Shown one piece after another: positions 38,264-47,065 of a DNA stretch of 64,000 nucleotides. Source of the stretch: Gallionella sp. Its GTDB lineage: Bacteria; Pseudomonadota; Gammaproteobacteria; Burkholderiales; Gallionellaceae. Where the stretch lies: NCBI GenBank assembly GCA_028689145.1, contig JAQTWT010000001.1, forward strand, positions 395,821 through 459,820, in the 5' to 3' direction. A model generated the notes under the pieces. The model ran no database searches. It had not been told where the DNA came from and was given only the letters and a program-made list of their open reading frames with translations. Within the stretch, counting starts at the first letter, position 1. Every line of letters begins with the position of its first letter. Position numbers and translations under genes: made by a program.

Positions 38264-39262
38264 CTACACATTTGTGTCCCGCTCGTTTTGCGCCATCTGC
38301 GCCGCGAGCTTGAGCGCTTCCAGCAGGCTGCCGCTGTCGGCTTTACCGGTACCGGCCAGATCCAGCGCGGTGCCGTGATCCACCGAGGTGCGGATAATCG
38401 GCAAGCCGAGCGTGACATTCACGCCGTGACCGAAGCTGGCATGTTTCAATACCGGCAACCCTTGGTCGTGATACATCGCGAGCACGCAGTCGCACTGTGC
38501 CAGTTTGTGCGGGGTAAATAGTGTATCGGCGGGCAGCGGCGCGCTGACTTGCATACCCTCGGCACGCAACTTATCCAGCACCGGGATCATCTCCTCGATT
38601 TCTTCGCGCCCCAGATAGCCGTCTTCACCGGCGTGGGGATTCAAACCGGCCACCAGAATGCGCGGTTGCGCAATACCGAAACGCTGTCGCAGATCGCGCT
38701 GGATAATACGCAGCACATTTTCCAGCAACGGCGCGGTGATCGCGGCAGGCACATCCTTCAGGGCAAGATGGGTGGTGGCAAGCGCCACACGCATCCCGCC
38801 GCCGACCAGCATCATCACCACTGACCCGGTGCCGGTTAGCTCGGCGAGAAATTCGGTGTGTCCGGTGAACGGGATACCTGCATCGTTGATGATGCCCTTA
38901 TGCACCGGTGCGGTGACCATGCCGAAAAATTCGCCCGCTTGGCAGCCTTGCACGGCACGGCGCAACGTCGCCAGCACATATTCGCTATTGGCCTTATTTA
39001 GTTCGCCGGCACGGCAGGGTGCCACGAGCGGGACATGAATTACTGCCAGTGAGTTGACCGAGACAGCCGCCGCACTCCCCGCATCGCGCACCTGCAAGGC
39101 GATGCCCAACTGCGCTGCGCGTTGTTGCAGCAGGTCTTTATCGGCAATGACGACGAACGGAATATCGGGCGGCGCAAGCGCCAACTGAACACACAGGTCT
39201 ATACCTATTCCGGCAGGTTCGCCGGCGGTAACCGCCAGCGGCAAAAGGGGGGTATCTTTCAC
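38264..39262 (-). CDS. pdxA: 4-hydroxythreonine-4-phosphate dehydrogenase
   Basis: A 332-residue NAD-dependent enzyme of pyridoxal phosphate synthesis. Metal ligands and active-site blocks are visible: TGHTEFLAELTG, the MRVALATTHLALKDV strand, GLNPHAGEDGYLG and VLAMYHDQGLPVLKH. The start follows the surA stop by three bases. The C-terminus ends in NERDTNV and its stop codon comes from a REP-like repeat, so the last few residues may not be ancestral. Confidence 0.94.
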   Translation of the reverse strand: MKDTPLLPLAVTAGEPAGIGIDLCVQLALAPPDIPFVVIADKDLLQQRAAQLGIALQVRDAGSAAAVSVNSLAVIHVPLVAPCRAGELNKANSEYVLATLRRAVQGCQAGEFFGMVTAPVHKGIINDAGIPFTGHTEFLAELTGTGSVVMMLVGGGMRVALATTHLALKDVPAAITAPLLENVLRIIQRDLRQRFGIAQPRILVAGLNPHAGEDGYLGREEIEEMIPVLDKLRAEGMQVSAPLPADTLFTPHKLAQCDCVLAMYHDQGLPVLKHASFGHGVNVTLGLPIIRTSVDHGTALDLAGTGKADSGSLLEALKLAAQMAQNERDTNV

Positions 39263-39265
39263 CGA

Positions 39266-40657
39266 TTACTGATTTTGTTCGAGGCGGTATTCGATAAACG
39301 CGCGATCGCGCAACTGGCGCAGCCAGTCCTGATACAACTCATCCGACTTGAAGGTGCCGATGGCGAGACGTGCCTGCTGGCGTTGCTGTTGCGCACTCAC
39401 ATCAGTATCGCGCCGTTCTATCACTTGTATCAAATGCCAGCCGAATTGCGACTGTGCCGCCCCGATCATGCCCGGCTGCAGTTTATTCATTACCTCCTCG
39501 AATTCGGGCACCGTTTGTCCGGGAGACAACCAATCCAGATCGCCGCCCTGCTGCGCGCTGCCGTCCTGCGAATAGCGCTTGGCTTGCTCGGCAAAATCAG
39601 CGCCATTTTCGATGCGCTGCTTTATTTCCATGATGCGTTTTTTAGCTTCGGATTCGGACACGATCTCGCTGGTCTTGATCAGAATATGCCGTGCATGAGT
39701 TTGTATTATCACTACCGGCGCACTGCCGCTGCGTTTTTCGATCAGCTTAAGAATATGAAACCCGCTCGGACTGCGAAGCACGGCAGTCGTTTGTCCGGGT
39801 TGCAACGGTTGCAGTTCATTCATAAACAACTGGGGGATGCTATCGCCGGGACGCCAGCCGATGTCGCCGCCCTTTAACGCATCCTTGGCATCGGAAGCCC
39901 CCGCCGCCACCTGTGCAAAATCCGCCCCGCCCTTCAATTGCGCCAATGCCTGTTCGGCTTTATCGCGGGCAGCCTTGATTTTTTCAGCGCTGGCCTGTTC
40001 CGGCACCACCACCAAGATATGCGCCAAATGCAATTCCTCGCCCTCGCCGCCCATTTTGGCTTTATTGGCCAGATAATTATCGACTTCGGTATCGCTGATA
40101 ATTAGCTTGCTTTCCACTTCGCGCTCGCGCAGTCGGGTGGAAATTATTTCGCTGCGTATTTCCTCGCGGAATTTCTTGAAATCCACACCTTCCGCTTCCA
40201 GTTTGGCGCGAAATTCCGCCAGGCTGGGAAACTTGTTCTGCTGTGCAATGCGCGTAATTGCCAAATCCAATTGCACGTCGTCCACGCGCACACCGCTTTC
40301 CTTGGCAAATTGCGCTTGCAGCAAATCGCTGATCATCCGTTCGAGGATTTGCTTTTCCAGTACATCAGGCGCGGGTAACGGCGTACCCTGTTTCTCCAAC
40401 TGGCGCACCACCGTGCGCAAGCGGTCATCCAGCTCCTGGCGCGTGACCACATCATCGTTAACCACCGCCACCACAGAATCAATCACCGCAACCTGCTTTT
40501 GCGGGTCAATGCGCTGCGGGGTCAATTTGTTGGGTGCGTTTATATCCGGCACCGCCTGCTTCTCCATTGCCATTTCGGCGGCGTAGGCTGCGGGCATTGT
40601 CGCGAATGTTGCGCAACAAATCAGTGCAAAAACAGTCATTCTGTACATCATCATCAT
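39266..40657 (-). CDS. surA: periplasmic chaperone and peptidyl-prolyl isomerase SurA
   Basis: A 463-residue exported chaperone for outer-membrane proteins. The signal peptide ends near AAYA. The N-terminal chaperone domain includes VVAVVNDDVVTRQELDDRL. Two parvulin domains follow (HLAHILVVVPEQ, and ARHILIKTSEIVSE with GGDLDWLSPGQTVPEFEEV). Four consecutive ATG codons start the frame; GGAGAA lies just before them, so the second or third may be used. It lies next to lptD, whose product needs SurA for folding. Confidence 0.94.
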   Translation of the reverse strand: MMMMYRMTVFALICCATFATMPAAYAAEMAMEKQAVPDINAPNKLTPQRIDPQKQVAVIDSVVAVVNDDVVTRQELDDRLRTVVRQLEKQGTPLPAPDVLEKQILERMISDLLQAQFAKESGVRVDDVQLDLAITRIAQQNKFPSLAEFRAKLEAEGVDFKKFREEIRSEIISTRLREREVESKLIISDTEVDNYLANKAKMGGEGEELHLAHILVVVPEQASAEKIKAARDKAEQALAQLKGGADFAQVAAGASDAKDALKGGDIGWRPGDSIPQLFMNELQPLQPGQTTAVLRSPSGFHILKLIEKRSGSAPVVIIQTHARHILIKTSEIVSESEAKKRIMEIKQRIENGADFAEQAKRYSQDGSAQQGGDLDWLSPGQTVPEFEEVMNKLQPGMIGAAQSQFGWHLIQVIERRDTDVSAQQQRQQARLAIGTFKSDELYQDWLRQLRDRAFIEYRLEQNQ

Positions 40658-40670
40658 TTCTCCGGCTTGT

Positions 40671-42875
40671 TCAACGCAAGACCGAATTGGGCTTGTTGGC
40701 GGGTTTTGTATTTAGTTTGTCATAGCTGGGCACATTGGTCTCCAGTGCGCGCAAGGGATCCACTCCGACACTGACCATATCATTCAATTCGAGCTGCATA
40801 AAAATACCGGTATTAGCTTGCTGCGCGGCGACCACAAAGCGCTGCGCCACTATACGGAACGTCCAGCAACTCTGATTATACTCAAGGCCCGCAATGGATT
40901 CCAAAGTTTTACGGTCCTGTATCGAATAGTTCCAGCGCGCCACCCCGTGCCAACGATTGAGCAATGGCCACTGTGCGGACACATCCACTTGGCGCAGCGT
41001 GTTGCGGGTAAAACGATAACCGAGATTGAAGGTTTTACCCACTTCGGCCCGGTAATGGGCCGTGGCGTTATAGCTTTGGGTATGCGATAAATTCGGGTCG
41101 TACTGAAGCGCGCTGTCCAACACCAGCTTATCGGTCACCTGCCCGGAAGCGGCAAACAAAATGTCGGATTTATTGGTTGTTGTAGTAGGCGCAGCCAAAT
41201 TGACTTGCGGCGTTTTAAAACTAAAACGCTCGCCTATCATCAGTTTCAGCCGCTCCTTGCCGTTCTCCTGTTCAAGCAAACGCGAAGTCAGCGCCAGAGT
41301 CAGGTGATTCGCATCACCCACCCGGTCATTCCCGACAAAGCGATTCTCTGAAAATATCTGGGTAAAATCGAAACTTGCCTGCCCCGAATCAAAATTTGGC
41401 AGCGAATCCTGATTCTTGTACGGCACATACACATAAAAGGCGCGCGGCTCCAGCGTTTGCAGGTAATCGCCGCCGAACAGCTTCCAGTCGCGTTCGATCG
41501 CTACCCCGCTATCCACGCTATACAGCGGCAAAGTGCGCGACGCATTTGGCAACCCGCCGGGGTTATTCGAGCCAATCGTGTAATACGTGCTGCGCACCGC
41601 AAACTTGGGCGTGAGGTAAAAAGCCGGTGCCGCGACCAGCGGGTAGCTGGCGCTGGCATTAAGCGCCAGACGTTTGGCATTCAGTGCGGAGGGATGGGCA
41701 AAGTCAACATATTCCCCGGCAAATGCGAGGTTTGCATCGGCATAGGTTTGATTGGCATTAAGCGTTACTTGCGGCAGACGTTTATACGTCGTGCTATTCG
41801 GTATCAGGCTTTGGTAACGCTGCACGCGCGCGGATGCATCCCACCAGCCGGCGTTATGGCTCAATATAATTTCTTGCAACAGACTACTCTGCGAGGTCAG
41901 ATCCGTCGTACCGGCCAGGTCCTGAAAATAGCGGTCATCCGAAACACTATTCAAATTAACCGAGCCGGTCAGACTACCTGCCAAGCGCTGGTTATGTTGA
42001 AACACCATATGCTGCCGGCTGCGCTTGGCGAGTTTGTCATTGGAGATAAAGTCCAAATGCATTTCCCCGCTGTAATCGGGTTCCATATAACGGAATTCGT
42101 TGTAGAGCAGCAGCCCGCGATTGGTCATGACACGCGGCGCAATTGTCGCATCGCGATTTGGCGCGATATTCCAGTAATACGGCACGGTTATTTCTCTGCC
42201 GCTAATGATCGTATTACCGAAAACCGGAGATAAAAAACCTGATTTACGCTGTTTATTGAGCGGAAAATCCATCCACGGCGTATACAGGATGGGAGCTCCC
42301 ATGAATTCGACCCAGGCGTGGTGTGCTGTGCCGATCTGCCGATCACGGTCGATTTCCAGCCCGCTCATTTTCAGCAACCAGTCCTCGTTATCGGCCGGAC
42401 AAGTGGTATAGGTAGCATTGTCCAGAGTGAAATGCTGCTTGTCCTGAATATGCATCACATCCGCCGAACCGCGCCCGTCATTCTCCGCGAGATGGAACAG
42501 CGGTTGCTCCATGATGCCGATATTGGTATCCAGATTAAGCGTCAGGTGCGGGCCGCTCATGGTGCTGCCCGATTGTTCCAGCACTACCGAACCTCGCGCG
42601 TCAACATCCTGCGTATCCTGAAAATACAACAACCTGTCCGCGCGAATAGACTGCCCGCGCTTGCGCAATATCGCATTGCCCGTCGCCTCGATCTGGTTTT
42701 CCTTCTTGCCCTCCAGATGATCCGCCTCCACAAATGCAGGCGTTCCCTGTGCGGGCGGGTCCATCGCCATGAAGGTCTTGTCCATATTTAGCTCAAGCAG
42801 ATCCGTGTCTGCGGCAGCATGGTGCGCAAACATACACAACAAAGTGAAGGCAATGGGTTTTAGACGGAACCGCAT
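40671..42875 (-). CDS. lptD: LPS-assembly protein LptD
   Basis: A 734-residue outer-membrane protein that inserts lipopolysaccharide into the outer leaflet with LptE. The signal peptide is MRFRLKPIAFTLLCMFAHHA. The N-terminal OstA/LptA-like jellyroll (FVEADHLEGKKENQIEATGNA) is followed by the large beta barrel. Cys residues in TYTTCPADNEDW and NQSCWTFRI are candidates for the interdomain disulfides. The frame begins at 42929, but the ATG at 42875 gives a proper signal peptide. It is first gene of lptD-surA-pdxA-rsmA and diverges from amgK. Confidence 0.93.
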   Translation of the reverse strand: MRFRLKPIAFTLLCMFAHHAAADTDLLELNMDKTFMAMDPPAQGTPAFVEADHLEGKKENQIEATGNAILRKRGQSIRADRLLYFQDTQDVDARGSVVLEQSGSTMSGPHLTLNLDTNIGIMEQPLFHLAENDGRGSADVMHIQDKQHFTLDNATYTTCPADNEDWLLKMSGLEIDRDRQIGTAHHAWVEFMGAPILYTPWMDFPLNKQRKSGFLSPVFGNTIISGREITVPYYWNIAPNRDATIAPRVMTNRGLLLYNEFRYMEPDYSGEMHLDFISNDKLAKRSRQHMVFQHNQRLAGSLTGSVNLNSVSDDRYFQDLAGTTDLTSQSSLLQEIILSHNAGWWDASARVQRYQSLIPNSTTYKRLPQVTLNANQTYADANLAFAGEYVDFAHPSALNAKRLALNASASYPLVAAPAFYLTPKFAVRSTYYTIGSNNPGGLPNASRTLPLYSVDSGVAIERDWKLFGGDYLQTLEPRAFYVYVPYKNQDSLPNFDSGQASFDFTQIFSENRFVGNDRVGDANHLTLALTSRLLEQENGKERLKLMIGERFSFKTPQVNLAAPTTTTNKSDILFAASGQVTDKLVLDSALQYDPNLSHTQSYNATAHYRAEVGKTFNLGYRFTRNTLRQVDVSAQWPLLNRWHGVARWNYSIQDRKTLESIAGLEYNQSCWTFRIVAQRFVVAAQQANTGIFMQLELNDMVSVGVDPLRALETNVPSYDKLNTKPANKPNSVLR

Positions 42876-42952
42876 GAGGTGCAGTAATGTAATAAATAGT
42901 ATGGTGGTAAACTTCTGCCAGTTTACCATTAACGCTATCCAAAAAGCCTAAT

Positions 42953-43960
42953 ATGCTACGCCAACAACAACTTACCGAATGGCTGCAATGCCAGTTCCCC
43001 GGAGACACATTTACTCTGGCACCCGCTTCTGCCGATGCCAGCTTCCGCCGCTACTTCCGCGCCAGCTTCGCCGACGGCGCTCGCGACACGTTAATCGTGA
43101 TGGATGCGCCTCCGCAACACGAGGACTGCCGTCCGTTCCTGCACATCGGCAAACTATTCGAGGATGCCGGAACACATGTGCCGCATGTGTACGCCCAGGA
43201 TTTGGCACAGGGGTTTCTGCTGCTATCCGATCTCGGCAACACCACCTACCAGCAGGCGCTCGAAGCAGACCGCGGAAAAGCGCGCGAACTGTACGGCGCG
43301 GCGAGCGACGCACTGATCAATATCCAGCTCGCTTCGCGCGACAATGAATTGCCGCCCTACAACGAAGCCCTGCTGCTGCGCGAGATGCGCCTGTTCCCGG
43401 AGTGGTACATCGCCAAACATCTCGACATCACACTCACCGAAGCGCAAAACGCCAAACTCGAACAGGTATTTGCGCGCATCATCGCCAACAACCTCGCCCA
43501 GCCGCGCGTGTATGTGCACCGCGACTACCACTCGCGCAATCTGATGGTGACGGAGCCAAACCCAGGGATATTGGACTTTCAGGATGCCGTGTACGGCCCG
43601 ATCACCTACGATCTGGCCTCGCTGTTCAAGGATGCCTACATCCGCTGGGAAGAAGCCGAGATCATCGACTGGCTGATCCGCTACTGGGAGAAGGCGCGCA
43701 AAGCCGGGCTGCCGGTACACGATGACTTCTCCGAGTTCTACCGCGATTACGAATGGATGGGCGTGCAGCGCCATCTCAAGATTCTGGGCATTTTTGCGCG
43801 GCTGTACCACCGCGACGGCAAGGATGGCTATTTGAAAGACCTGCCGCTGGTAATGGCGTATCTGCGCGCCGCCTGCGTGCGCTATATCGACCTCAAGCCG
43901 CTGCTGAATCTGCTCGACACCATAGAACCGCGCATCGTTCAGGAAGGCTGCACATTTTGA
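42953..43960 (+). CDS. amgK: cell-wall sugar anomeric kinase AmgK
   Basis: A 335-residue aminoglycoside-phosphotransferase-fold kinase. The family phosphorylates the anomeric hydroxyl of N-acetylmuramate and GlcNAc in a peptidoglycan-recycling route that bypasses de novo UDP-MurNAc synthesis. Motifs are SFRRYFRA, the Brenner motif VHRDYHSRNLM and the metal-binding ILDFQDAVYGP. It is followed by murU, as in Pseudomonas putida and many Betaproteobacteria. The two genes are separated here by about 170 bases of repeats. Confidence 0.9.
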   Translation: MLRQQQLTEWLQCQFPGDTFTLAPASADASFRRYFRASFADGARDTLIVMDAPPQHEDCRPFLHIGKLFEDAGTHVPHVYAQDLAQGFLLLSDLGNTTYQQALEADRGKARELYGAASDALINIQLASRDNELPPYNEALLLREMRLFPEWYIAKHLDITLTEAQNAKLEQVFARIIANNLAQPRVYVHRDYHSRNLMVTEPNPGILDFQDAVYGPITYDLASLFKDAYIRWEEAEIIDWLIRYWEKARKAGLPVHDDFSEFYRDYEWMGVQRHLKILGIFARLYHRDGKDGYLKDLPLVMAYLRAACVRYIDLKPLLNLLDTIEPRIVQEGCTF

Positions 43961-43970
43961 GCATACTGCA

Positions 43971-44139
43971 CCCTCTCCCCAACCCTCTGATGGAACAACT
44001 AGCCATTCGACTAAGCCCGCAAGCGGGCGAGGGAGCGAACGTGAAAGGCATAAAACATTGATGCTACGCATTTCCCCCTATCCAACTTTCCCCCGCCAGC
44101 GGGAGAAAGAGCAATCGTGAAAAACGTAAAACTATGATC
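43971..44139. repeat. two related G-rich hairpin repeats between amgK and murU
   Basis: Blocks at 43971-44040 and 44072-44115 each have CCCTCTCCCC- or CCCCC-type left sides, a hairpin (GCCCGCAAGCGGGC; CCCGCCAGCGGG) and a GGGAG right side. Each is followed by GTGAAA-RRC-RTAAAAC (44041-44056 and 44117-44132), pointing to a degenerate tandem duplication. The first block also has GATGGAACAACTAG, a module found again at 46350 and, inverted, at 60.58 kb. The second copy runs into the murU start codon. Confidence 0.7.
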
Positions 44140-44874
44140 GCCATGCTTTTGGCGGCGGGGCGCGGCGAACGCATGCGCCCGCTTACCGACCACACCCCCA
44201 AACCGTTGCTCGAAGTCGGCGGCAAACCGCTGATCGTCTGGCACATCGAAAATCTGGTGCGCGCTGGAATTGTCGATCTCGTCATCAACCATGCCCATCT
44301 CGGCGCACAGATCGAACAAACTTTGGGCGACGGCAGCCGGTTCGGCGCGCGCATTCAATACTCGCCCGAGGCCAGCGCGCTGGAAACTGCGGGCGGTATC
44401 GCCAACGCTCTGCCGCTGTTACTCCCCTCCCCCGGCGGGGGAGGGGCTGGAGGAGAGGGAGAGCCATTCGCCGTAATCAACAGCGACATCTTCTGCGACT
44501 ATGACTTTACCAAGCTCACCGAACATGCCATCGCGCTACAAGCCAGCGGCGATGCCGCACACCTCGTGCTAATCGACAATCCGCCCCACCACCCAAACGG
44601 CGATTTCCATCTGCAAAACAACCGTATTACTTCTTCGATCCTCGATCCTCAATCCTCGATCCTGACCTTCAGCGGCATCGGCATCTACCAACCGGCCTTG
44701 TTCGCCGCCATCGTGCGCGGCAGCAAAGCGCCGCTCGCCCCGCTGCTGCGCGCGCAGATAGCGCTCGGCAAAGTCAGCGGCGAGCACCATGGCGGGCGCT
44801 GGGTGGATGTCGGCACCCCGCAGCGCCTCGCCGAACTCGACAGTCAACTGCGCACACAGCACAATACGCCATGA
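44134..44874 (+). CDS. murU: N-acetylmuramate alpha-1-phosphate uridylyltransferase MurU
   Basis: A 246-residue nucleotidyltransferase making UDP-MurNAc from MurNAc-1-phosphate. Family marks are MLLAAGRGERMRPLTDHTPKP, the PLLEVGGKPLI block, VINSDIFCDYDF with the catalytic Asp, GIGIYQPALF and WVDVGTPQRL. Two in-frame insertions are visible: a G-rich hairpin repeat coding PSPGGGGAGGEGE (residues about 98-110), and a 7-bp tandem repeat coding SSILDPQSSIL (about 166-176). Both lie in surface-loop positions relative to the conserved strands, so function may be retained. Its stop overlaps the pepP start. Confidence 0.88.
   Translation: MIAMLLAAGRGERMRPLTDHTPKPLLEVGGKPLIVWHIENLVRAGIVDLVINHAHLGAQIEQTLGDGSRFGARIQYSPEASALETAGGIANALPLLLPSPGGGGAGGEGEPFAVINSDIFCDYDFTKLTEHAIALQASGDAAHLVLIDNPPHHPNGDFHLQNNRITSSILDPQSSILTFSGIGIYQPALFAAIVRGSKAPLAPLLRAQIALGKVSGEHHGGRWVDVGTPQRLAELDSQLRTQHNTP
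44423..44462. repeat. G-rich hairpin repeat inside murU
   Basis: TCCCCTCCCCC-GGC-GGGGGAGGGG followed by CTGGAGGAGAGGGAG. It matches the intergenic copies at 46279-46318 and 53621-53657 and stays in frame in murU, adding about 13 residues rich in Gly. Confidence 0.75.
44638..44665. repeat. 7-bp tandem repeat inside murU
   Basis: Four consecutive heptamers: ATCCTCG, ATCCTCA, ATCCTCG, ATCCTGA. The unit is not a multiple of three, so gain or loss of one copy would shift the murU frame. Confidence 0.8.
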
Positions 44875-46193
44875 CTATTGACTCATCCATCTACGCGCAA
44901 CGCCGCATCCGCCTGCTGGAAAAAATGCAACGCGGCATCGCCATTATTCCCACCGCGCCGGAAGTGGCGCGTAATGCCGACTCGCATTACAGCTATCGCC
45001 ACGACAGCAATTTTTACTATTTAACCGGATTCGTCGAGCCGGAAGCGGTGCTGGTGCTGGTGGCCGGTCAAAGCATCCAGCCGCGATCCATCCTGTTCTG
45101 CCGCGAAAAAAATCCTGAACGCGAAATCTGGGACGGCTACCGCCTCGGGCCGAATGCGGCAAAAGAGCAATTCGGCTTTGACGCAACTTACCCGATTGCG
45201 CAACTGGATGAAAAGTTAGCCGAGCTGATGGGCAATCAACCCGTGTTGTTTTATCCGCTCGGCCTCAATACCGAATGGGATCAACGTATCCTGAAATTGC
45301 GCGCGGAAGTGCAAGCCAAATCGCGCAGCGGCATCCGCGCCCCGGACGAGATTCGCGATGTGCGCGCCCTGCTCAACGAAATGCGTTTATTTAAGGATGC
45401 GCACGAACTGAACATCATGCGCCGCGCCGCAACGATTTCCACATCGGCGCATCAACGTGCCATGCAATTCACCCGCCCCGGCCAGTTCGAATATCAGATC
45501 GAGGCGGAAATACTGCATGAATTCTGCCGCCACGGCGCGCGCCACCCGGCTTACACCTCCATTGTTGCGGGCGGCGCGAATGCCTGCGTGCTGCATTATG
45601 TGGGCAATGATGCCATGCTCAAGAACGGCGACCTGCTGCTGATCGATGCGGGCTGCGAACTGGACGGCTACGCTTCCGACATCACGCGCACCTTCCCCGT
45701 CAACGGCAAATTCAGCGCCGCGCAAAAAGAGGTGTACGAAATCGTGCTGGCCGCGCAGGCCGCCGCGATTGATGCCGCGCAACCGGGCAATACTTGGGAC
45801 GCACCGCATAACGCCGCGCTGCGCATCCTGGCGCAAGGCTTCATCGACCTCAAGCTGTGCCAGGGCAGTGTGGATACCGTGCTGGAAAGCGAAAGCTACA
45901 AGAAGTTTTATATGCACCGCACCGGACATTGGCTGGGTATGGACGTACACGATGTCGGCGAATACAAAATCGGCGACGACTGGCGCGCGCTGCAACCCAG
46001 CATGGTGCTGACTGTCGAGCCGGGCTGCTACATCCGTCCCGCCGACGATGTGCCTGAATCGTTATGGAACATCGGCATCCGCATTGAGGACGACGTGGCG
46101 ATTACCGCGCAAGGCAACGAAGTGCTGACCATAGCCGCACCAAAAGAGGTGGCTAACATCGAAGCGCTGATGAAACAAGCCGGACAGATGTAA
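44871..46193 (+). CDS. pepP: Xaa-Pro aminopeptidase P
   Basis: A 440-residue metallopeptidase removing N-terminal residues before proline. The N-terminal domain includes SHYSYRHDSNFYYLTGF. The pita-bread catalytic domain has HYVGNDAMLKNGDLLLIDAGCELDGYASDITRTFP (residues about 241-275), with the two metal Asp residues. The third metal ligand lies in MHRTGHWLGMDVHDVG, and the Glu ligands in TVEPGCYI and GIRIEDD. Its ATG overlaps the murU stop by four bases. Confidence 0.94.
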   Translation: MTIDSSIYAQRRIRLLEKMQRGIAIIPTAPEVARNADSHYSYRHDSNFYYLTGFVEPEAVLVLVAGQSIQPRSILFCREKNPEREIWDGYRLGPNAAKEQFGFDATYPIAQLDEKLAELMGNQPVLFYPLGLNTEWDQRILKLRAEVQAKSRSGIRAPDEIRDVRALLNEMRLFKDAHELNIMRRAATISTSAHQRAMQFTRPGQFEYQIEAEILHEFCRHGARHPAYTSIVAGGANACVLHYVGNDAMLKNGDLLLIDAGCELDGYASDITRTFPVNGKFSAAQKEVYEIVLAAQAAAIDAAQPGNTWDAPHNAALRILAQGFIDLKLCQGSVDTVLESESYKKFYMHRTGHWLGMDVHDVGEYKIGDDWRALQPSMVLTVEPGCYIRPADDVPESLWNIGIRIEDDVAITAQGNEVLTIAAPKEVANIEALMKQAGQM

Positions 46194-46208
46194 CTTTGTC
46201 CTGAACAA

Positions 46209-46228
46209 GCAGCCGCTATCCCGGCTGC
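46209..46228 (+). terminator. possible terminator after pepP
   Basis: A perfect 7-bp stem GCAGCCG / CGGCTGC with a six-base loop lies 15 bases after the pepP stop. Only a short T-run (ATTTTA) follows, so strength is uncertain. Confidence 0.5.
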
Positions 46229-46243
46229 GGAATTTTAGCGAAT

Positions 46244-46406
46244 GGCTTGTCTTACTGTGTCATACATTCAGAGCCACATCCCCTCCCCCTTGCAGGGGGA
46301 GGGCTAGGGAGGGGGTAGAAATATGGGATTTCCGCAACTCTACCCCCAGATGAAACAACTAGTCATTGGTTTCATAATGTATTTTTATGACACAGTAAGA
46401 CTAGCC
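46244..46406. mobile_element. MITE-like element with 21-bp terminal inverted repeats, carrying a nested G-rich repeat
   Basis: Outer arms 46244-46264 and 46386-46406 (core CTTACTGTGTCATA) match as inverted copies with one mismatch in 21. Inside lies a G-rich hairpin repeat (46279-46318) and the module GATGAAACAACTAG (46350-46363). There is no reading frame. The 163-bp unit lies between the convergent genes pepP and the rhodanese gene. Confidence 0.75.
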
Positions 46407-46444
46407 CGCGCCCACCGCGATAAATGCGGTCAGGACTTCCTCAT

Positions 46445-46912
46445 TCAGGCTTTCGGTTTGTGTTGCTCGGGGCTCAGGCGCGGAGCGAGCAACTCGTCGC
46501 CTGTGTCCGCATCAATCGGCTTGCCTGTCGCATCCTCCAGCGGTTGCTCGAAGTCGTTCCAGCCGCGCACGCCGGTCTTGAGCGAAACCACGTTGATATA
46601 GCCCATGCGCAACATCATGTCGGCGGCAAGCACCGAACGCTTGCCGGAGCGGCAGATCACAACAATCTCCCGTTCATGCCCGTTGGCCAGCAACGGCACA
46701 GTCTCGTCGTAATCCCATTCGCAGGATTGCTCCAGCACGCCGCGCGGAACATTGAGCGAACCGGGGATGCGCAGCTTCGCGAACTCGGCCGGTTCGCGCA
46801 CGTCGAGCAACACCGGCTTATTTCCGGCAGCCAGCGACCTGCTCAAATCCCACGGCATGATCTCTTGCACGCGGGTAAGCGCCTCGGCAACCAAATCGTC
46901 ATAACGGCCCAT
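46445..46912 (-). CDS. rhodanese-domain protein
   Basis: A 155-residue single-domain rhodanese, likely a cytoplasmic sulfurtransferase. The substrate loop is VVICRSGKRSVLAA, whose Cys carries the persulfide. LLDVREPAEFAKLRIPGSLNVP is the family's CH2A region (cited across residues about 34-55). The open frame runs to 47020, but the ATG at 46912 has an AAGGCGGG site. About 6 kb away lie a DUF2892 membrane protein and an ArsR regulator resembling the E. coli YgaP and YgaV pair. In YgaP the rhodanese and DUF2892 domains are one protein. Confidence 0.85.
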   Translation of the reverse strand: MGRYDDLVAEALTRVQEIMPWDLSRSLAAGNKPVLLDVREPAEFAKLRIPGSLNVPRGVLEQSCEWDYDETVPLLANGHEREIVVICRSGKRSVLAADMMLRMGYINVVSLKTGVRGWNDFEQPLEDATGKPIDADTGDELLAPRLSPEQHKPKA

Positions 46913-47065
46913 GCAATCCCGCCTTTCTTTTTTCACACGTTGCGTTCGCGGCATTTTACCGGATACGCTGATGCGGGACGGAAAAGACTGAATGGCAGCT
47001 TTCCGGCGATGTGTTGGCAAGCTGATTCGTGCTAGATGCCGTCGCTTGGTTGGAGAGGGAGGTAA

